From JBMYQA01 sp049600855 (GTDB taxonomy: Bacteria > Bacteroidota > Bacteroidia > Cytophagales > Flammeovirgaceae): a DNA stretch of 20,268 bases. Under the pieces are notes generated by a model. That model saw only the letters and a list, made by a program, of their open reading frames with translations, did no database searches and was not told the origin of the DNA. The stretch covers positions 1-20,268 of the forward strand of contig JBMYQA010000090.1 of assembly GCA_049600855.1 (NCBI GenBank), given 5' to 3'. The number at the start of each line of letters is the position of its first letter. The stretch's first letter is position 1. The translations under genes and the position numbers were made by a program. This document shows positions 17,191 through 20,268 of the stretch, in pieces.

Positions 17191-17395
17191 TGTTTAGCTG
17201 ATTTTAATTTTTTTAAACTCATTTTAAAACTAAAAAGACAATAAGGTCTTAGCCCTCTTATGCTAAAGAGGGTTTGAATTGATAGTCGTAAAAGTTGTAA
17301 CTTATAATACCTTATGCGCTCGTGCGCTACTAGTTATTTTCTTTATGATTATAGTATAAGTAAAAGGGTATTTACCCCACCGTTAACAAGTTGAG
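17191..17395 (-). promoter_or_regulatory. Structured leader of the tail-fibre-like gene (copy A)
   Basis: On the minus strand this leader holds a small GCGC/GCGC hairpin (17316-17327) and then CCCTCTT/AAGAGGG (17253-17272, extendable by G-T and A-T pairs to 9 bp). An AT-rich stretch with AAATTAAAATCAGCTAAA precedes the ATG. The loop side TTAGC can also pair with the 3' flank GCTAA, overlapping the main stem by one base. At the distal end lie a perfect GGGTA/TACCC repeat (17367-17378) and a TTGTTAAC block (17383-17392) conserved in copy B, where a promoter would be expected. No exact TAnnTTTG is visible. Copy B retains both hairpins with changed bases. Confidence 0.5.
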
Positions 17396-17533
17396 ATACA
17401 ATCGTTATGATTCAACTGATACAAATAGCTGTACCGCAACTTAAATCTGCTCATAGCGATTCATTTGCTTATACAGCAGCATTTGCCTCATTGAACTTGC
17501 GTAAAAATTAATGTGAATTTACTTGGTTATAGC

Positions 17534-17668
17534 TTATTCCATATATGAAATAGAACCAAAGGTATGCGATTTAAGAGGGACACCCTGTAAGGTGTAAGTG
17601 TGTAATGGTTTTCTTTTTTGAGGTAAAAGATCAAAAACCATTTTGATAAAACTCCAAACATGTTTCAT
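17534..17668 (-). pseudogene. Remnant N-terminus of a second tail-fibre-like gene
   Basis: The ATG at 17668 sits in the same position relative to leader copy B as the intact gene's ATG does to copy A. It encodes MKHVWSFIK, against MKQVWSFTK in the intact gene, then an unrelated tail (MVFDLLPQKRKPLHTYTLQG and on) to TAA at 17534-17536. The 44-residue product has no signal-peptide core. It is best read as the decayed 5' end of a duplicated gene whose body was lost. A genuine small peptide cannot be excluded. Confidence 0.5.
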
Positions 17669-17880
17669 TTCTTTAGCTGATTTTAATTTGTTTAATTAAG
17701 TGTTTTTTAAAATGTACGAATAATAACATCTCAATCCTCTTCCGCTATTGAGGATTAGAATTTTTAAGTTAGCTGTAAACTGATAACACATTTTGCGCTT
17801 GTACGCAATCAGATAATCATTTTATGATTGAAATAAAAGACATGATTTAGAAGTATTACTATACCTGTTACAAAATTGAG
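17647..17880 (-). repeat. Diverged direct repeat of the leader (copy B)
   Basis: This is a diverged copy of 17169-17395, about 480 bases upstream. Shared blocks include TAAAACTCCAAAC, TTTAGCTGATTTTAATTT, the TTATGATT block and the end block GTTAACAAGTTGAG versus GTTACAAAATTGAG. The main hairpin is AATCCTC/GAGGATT (17733-17756), with alternative CTCAAT/ATTGAG (17730-17752). The second hairpin is TTGCG/CGCAA (17793-17808). Hairpin positions are shared with copy A while the stem bases differ. Confidence 0.7.
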
Positions 17881-18093
17881 TGAATTTAGGTAAAAATACC
17901 AAAAAAAAGGGGGGACAAATGGGCGACACAAAAATAAGTTCATATTAAAATAGCCGTCTCGCAAGGTCGTTATAGGTTGCAATTTCTTCTAATCATAGCT
18001 TAGATCTCGTTGAATGGGAAAAGAAACATAACATCGCATAAAATAATCCAACCTTCAGTTGCCCAAACCAGATAGCTAATTCCAATATATACC
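17881..18093. other. Intergenic stretch without recognisable gene
   Basis: It contains a GGTA/TACC inverted repeat (17889-17900), an A8G6 run (17901-17914) and a short minus-strand open stretch (about 18000-18105) with no start codon at a sensible place. I see no gene here. Together with the two leader copies it makes up the 978-base gap between the tail-fibre-like and VOC-like genes. Confidence 0.5.
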
Positions 18094-18124
18094 TTGCGTC
18101 CTACCTAAAGCATTCTTATTTTTA
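18094..18124 (+). promoter_or_regulatory. Promoter candidate for the VOC-like gene
   Basis: TTG (18094-18096) is followed after exactly 20 bases by TATTTTTA (18117-18124), matching the Bacteroidota -33/-7 layout with one mismatch at the last base of TAnnTTTG. It would give a leader of about 40 bases to the ATG at 18169. Confidence 0.4.
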
Positions 18125-18168
18125 GCAAAGCACGATGTTATTGAGGTATTGGCAGCAATTGAAGAGAA

Positions 18169-18882
18169 ATGGAAAAACTAATCAATATAGAAAATGGGCA
18201 TCCAGTTGACCATATTGCAATTGGTGTCAGTAATACTGAAGAAGGAGCAAAGCATGTAGAAGAATTAACTGGAGTAAGTCCGTACTTTCATCCACCTGAA
18301 CCTCATCAATGGTATTACAGTGCAGCGTTAAATCTTGGTGGAAATTGTGCCTTAGAAATCATTGGCCCGAATCCGAACCATAAGGGCTTTCAGCCTATAA
18401 AACAACTACTAAAATCATTCAAAAACCCCCAACTATTCTTTTGGTATTTGGGAACCAATCATTTCCAAAAAGTAAAAGATGTTGTTGAAAGTATTGGATT
18501 TAAATTAGAGCGAATTGAGCATTTAAAATACAAACGCAATACTCACGAAACAGATTATAAAAGAGCACTTATTGGACCAGGTTTTAAAAGTGAATTTCCA
18601 AATCTGATTCAATGGAATAGTAGGCCACCTCGATTAAATCAGCATACAGGTTGCCAGTTTAAATCTTTAGAAATTATTTCTACAGAATCGAATAAGCTAA
18701 ATAGCCTGTTTGAAGAGTTAGGCATTGAAATCAGAGCCATTCAGGGGGATTCTGCCATGAGCCTGATTATTGATACGCCCAAAGGAGCGGTCTGTTTTAC
18801 AGGAGGCGGATTTAAATTCGAGGGAATTCGTGCTATTCCCAAAATGATTAAGCTTTATATTGATTTCTTAACTAACAAGTAA
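18169..18882 (+). CDS. Glyoxalase-like / VOC-superfamily protein
   Basis: A 237-residue cytoplasmic protein without signal peptide. The N-terminal DHIAIGVSNTEEGAKHVEEL (residues 14-33) is the beta-alpha opening of a VOC (glyoxalase/bleomycin-resistance) half-domain, with His15 in the usual first metal-ligand position. NCALEIIGPNP (59-69) supplies a second ligand candidate, Glu63. The second half restarts with FKSLEIISTESNKLNSLFEE (164-183) and ends in GAVCFTGGG. Overall it resembles the single-chain glyoxalase-like domain proteins (Glyoxalase_3 type), whose substrates are mostly unknown. In-frame stops just upstream fix the start near 18169. It is not clearly in an operon with its neighbours. 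Confidence 0.75.
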   Translation: MEKLINIENGHPVDHIAIGVSNTEEGAKHVEELTGVSPYFHPPEPHQWYYSAALNLGGNCALEIIGPNPNHKGFQPIKQLLKSFKNPQLFFWYLGTNHFQKVKDVVESIGFKLERIEHLKYKRNTHETDYKRALIGPGFKSEFPNLIQWNSRPPRLNQHTGCQFKSLEIISTESNKLNSLFEELGIEIRAIQGDSAMSLIIDTPKGAVCFTGGGFKFEGIRAIPKMIKLYIDFLTNK

Positions 18883-18940
18883 CGATTGCCAGCAACTCAA
18901 ATACATATAAATAAATTGGATTCTCATTTATCGCAACAAA

Positions 18941-19042
18941 ATGATGAAATGGTTTTATATCATCTGTAAAGATTATTCAGAAAAAATATACATGAATGAT
19001 TTCTTGTATTGGCGGAAGCCCGAAAAGCCTAATATTAAATAG
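18941..19042 (+). CDS. Possible 33-codon small ORF
   Basis: ATG-ATG at 18941 opens a frame ending in TAG at 19040-19042. The peptide starts MMKWFYIICKDYSEKIYMND and ends RKPEKPNIK: an aromatic N-terminus and a basic, Pro-rich C-terminus. It ends 26 bases before the first ATG of the next gene, same strand, so it could be a leader peptide or a small co-expressed protein. No family recognised; it may be chance. Confidence 0.25.
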   Translation: MMKWFYIICKDYSEKIYMNDFLYWRKPEKPNIK

Positions 19043-19068
19043 AGTAGGGAAAACTTAATTATTTTACT

Positions 19069-19464
19069 ATGCCTTATAATCTTAGTCAAGGAGGAAATGC
19101 TATGGCAATAGCAGAACAGGAATATGCAACAGCTGGCGAAATAAAATTTACCGCATTTACCTCTTGTATTGGTATCATTTCACGCGATAAGACAAAAATT
19201 ACAGGAATCCATTTAGTCATTATAGGTAAGGATAAAACCCCTTTTAATGATAATGTGATACCTGAAATTGTACGCATACTTGGTAGCTATGACCAAGTTT
19301 GGGTAATTGGCAGCACAGGGATATGGGAGAACCCTGCAAATGGTGTCAGTGCTGCTTATGAAAAATTAATAAAAGCCTTGAAGAATCCTTCAATCTATCC
19401 ATTAGCTGATGGAACCTATGGGGCAAAATTAGACGAGGATGGAGATTTAGAACTAACCTACTAA
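19069..19464 (+). CDS. Small protein with CheD/CNF1-like Cys-His arrangement
   Basis: A 131-residue cytoplasmic protein of unknown family. Two starts are possible: ATG 19069, kept here as the outer boundary, and ATG 19102 (120 residues), which has a perfect Shine-Dalgarno. Residues 24-52 form a strand-turn-strand unit, FTSCIGIISRD then ITGIHLVIIG, placing Cys33 and His48 15 residues apart. CheD receptor deamidases have SCVxV...D..xxIGGMxH, and CNF1 uses Cys866/His881, also 15 apart. A helix (NDNVIPEIVRILGS), a strand (DQVWVIGSTGIW) and another helix (AAYEKLIKALKN) follow. No chemotaxis gene is in the window, so a deamidase role, if any, would have another target. Enzymatic function is inference. 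Confidence 0.7.
   Translation: MPYNLSQGGNAMAIAEQEYATAGEIKFTAFTSCIGIISRDKTKITGIHLVIIGKDKTPFNDNVIPEIVRILGSYDQVWVIGSTGIWENPANGVSAAYEKLIKALKNPSIYPLADGTYGAKLDEDGDLELTY
19088..19094 (+). promoter_or_regulatory. Strong Shine-Dalgarno before internal ATG 19102
   Basis: AAGGAGG, a full anti-16S complement, lies seven bases before ATG 19102. No other gene here has such a site. It favours 19102 as the true start, although the same bases encode QGG in the longer frame. Confidence 0.5.
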
Positions 19465-19518
19465 GAAGGAGTTAAGTACTTGGGCGGGTTATATTTTAGC
19501 GCCTGTTCGAATAGGTAC

Positions 19519-19549
19519 CCGTCAGACTATCAGATAGATGGTCTGACGG
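19519..19549. repeat. Perfect 9-bp inverted repeat
   Basis: CCGTCAGAC (19519-19527) pairs with GTCTGACGG (19541-19549) around a 13-base loop. No T-tract follows, so it is more like a REP-type palindrome or RNA stability hairpin than an intrinsic terminator. Confidence 0.55.
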
Positions 19550-19577
19550 ATTATACAAGAACGTAGAACGATGGGGA

Positions 19578-19596
19578 AAGGCCTCCCAAAAGCCTT
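19578..19596 (+). terminator. Terminator-like hairpin after the CheD-like gene
   Basis: AAGGC (19578-19582) pairs with GCCTT (19592-19596), followed by the T-rich tail CTTTCTTCCTT. The stem is short and a competing CCCAA/TTGGG pairing overlaps it, so confidence is modest. Confidence 0.4.
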
Positions 19597-19605
19597 CTTT
19601 CTTCC

Positions 19606-19635
19606 TTGGGTTTTAATCGCAGCTTTGTAACCCAA
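19606..19635. repeat. Inverted repeat TTGGGTT/AACCCAA
   Basis: Perfect 7-bp arms (19606-19612 and 19629-19635) around a 16-base loop. It directly abuts the next, longer hairpin at 19636. Confidence 0.45.
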
Positions 19636-19663
19636 TACGCTGCAAGTCTTCACTTGCAGCGTA
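19636..19663. terminator. 11-bp hairpin between convergent genes
   Basis: TACGCTGCAAG (19636-19646) and CTTGCAGCGTA (19653-19663) are perfect complements with loop TCTTCA. It lies 29 bases past the stop of the minus-strand T9SS gene and probably terminates it, and possibly plus-strand transcripts too. The T-tracts on either side are weak. Confidence 0.6.
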
Positions 19664-19692
19664 ATAAAAATCTAAAGGCTTTCTGAAAATCA

Positions 19693-20268
19693 CTATTTCT
19701 TGATCACTTTAATGCTTTGGGATGTGTGCTTGCCATAGAGATGAATGAAATACATGCCAGTTTCAAATTCTGTGAGGTCAATTGGCTTTATATATGAATT
19801 GGCATCACGTTTTCTTTTGTAAATCGTTTTTCCAAGAATATCGAGTACTCTAATTTCCTTGATATTGGAAAAGTTATTTGTAGCACTACTGAAATGGATG
19901 AGATTAAGTGTTGGATTTGGGTATACTTTTATTTGTTTTAAGGTGTTCGAATTCCCTAGCCCTGTCGTCACTGGTATAATGCTGATGTGAACCGTAGCCA
20001 CATTAGAAGTATCATTTTCATCATCGGCTATCGTGTATTGAAAACCATCACTCAGCGGACTAGCGCTGCCATCATGCGTATAGGTCACCGTACCATCACC
20101 GTTATCCACGAGAGTCCCATTCGTAGGTTGAGCGAGAATCGAAAGCGAAGACATTAATAGCGTCCCATCAGCGTCAGCGTCGTTAGAAACGAGGTTAAAG
20201 GTTGCTGTGCCGCCCTGAACAATGGAAAAACTATCATCTACCGCTACAGGTGGAAGGTTAATATGGAT
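19693..20268 (-). CDS. T9SS-exported protein, C-terminal part (5' end beyond window)
   Basis: The frame is open from TAG (19693-19695) to the right edge. The 38 codons upstream of the internal Met at 20154 stay in frame and read on as PPVAVDDSFSIVQGGTATFN, so that Met is not the true start. Two parts are visible. First is a complete cadherin-like/VCBS-type Ig module: NDADADGTLL, then NGTLVDNGDGTVTYTHDG and DGFQYTIADDENDTSNVATV. Second is a T9SS type A sorting domain from about 19940 to the end (IKVYPNPTLNLIHFS, IKEIRVLDILGKTIYKR, FETGMYFIHLYG, IKVIKK). It is probably the end of a long surface or secreted protein; tandem Ig modules of this type often precede such a tail. Function unknown. Confidence 0.88.
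   Translation of the reverse strand: MHINLPPVAVDDSFSIVQGGTATFNLVSNDADADGTLLMSSLSILAQPTNGTLVDNGDGTVTYTHDGSASPLSDGFQYTIADDENDTSNVATVHISIIPVTTGLGNSNTLKQIKVYPNPTLNLIHFSSATNNFSNIKEIRVLDILGKTIYKRKRDANSYIKPIDLTEFETGMYFIHLYGKHTSQSIKVIKK

Noticed and set aside
17901..17914. A8G6 run as a phase-variation tract
   Set aside because: The G run is short, it is not inside a coding frame, and it sits beyond the end of leader copy B, so no switching effect can be argued.
18000..18105. Minus-strand open stretch with hydrophobic residues
   Set aside because: It is about 34 codons between stops, with no sensible start codon, no family resemblance and no support from the context.
19606..19663. Integron attC-like site
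   Set aside because: The arms do not have the RYYYAAC/GTTRRRY core layout and there is no integrase or cassette array.

Overview
The window looks like chromosomal DNA of a marine- or gliding-type Bacteroidota, probably of the Cytophagales side. That is an inference from four things: two proteins with type IX secretion (T9SS) C-terminal sorting domains, a TAnnTTTG-type -7 promoter element in front of guaA, the near absence of Shine-Dalgarno sequences before most genes, and a Bacteroidota-style tail-fibre-like protein. I see no rRNA, tRNA, CRISPR array, transposase or integrase.

Left part (1-4710). A minus-strand unit holds guaA (GMP synthase) followed after 24 bases by the start of a secreted protein that runs off the left edge. 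Divergent from guaA is a flavin-dependent monooxygenase-like gene. Next comes a plus-strand pair overlapping by one base (TAATG): a spondin-domain lipoprotein and a C-terminal-Phe outer-membrane beta-barrel. A strong two-sided hairpin separates this pair from the convergent giant gene.

Centre (4735-17190, minus strand). A tail-fibre-like exported protein (524 aa) is followed by one very large gene (about 3586 aa). The giant protein has a signal peptide, two LamG domains, about a dozen FN3-like modules, carboxypeptidase-regulatory-like beta domains, a roughly 480-residue module I cannot assign, a Big_5-like Ig domain and a T9SS sorting domain. The pair is best read as a cell-surface or secreted adhesin/fibre system.

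Leader region (17191-18168). The 5' region of the tail-fibre-like gene exists twice. The second copy (17647-17880) lies about 480 bases upstream, keeps the first codons of the gene and then decays into a 44-codon remnant. Both copies form hairpins at the same two places although the stem sequences differ, so a structured leader RNA is likely. This is the most unusual feature of the window.

Right part (18169-20268). It holds a glyoxalase/VOC-like gene, a possible 33-codon ORF and a small protein whose Cys33/His48 arrangement resembles CheD/CNF1-type glutamine deamidases. A convergent intergenic region with four inverted repeats follows. Last is the 3' end of another T9SS-exported protein, whose reading frame stays open to the right edge, so it is 5'-partial.
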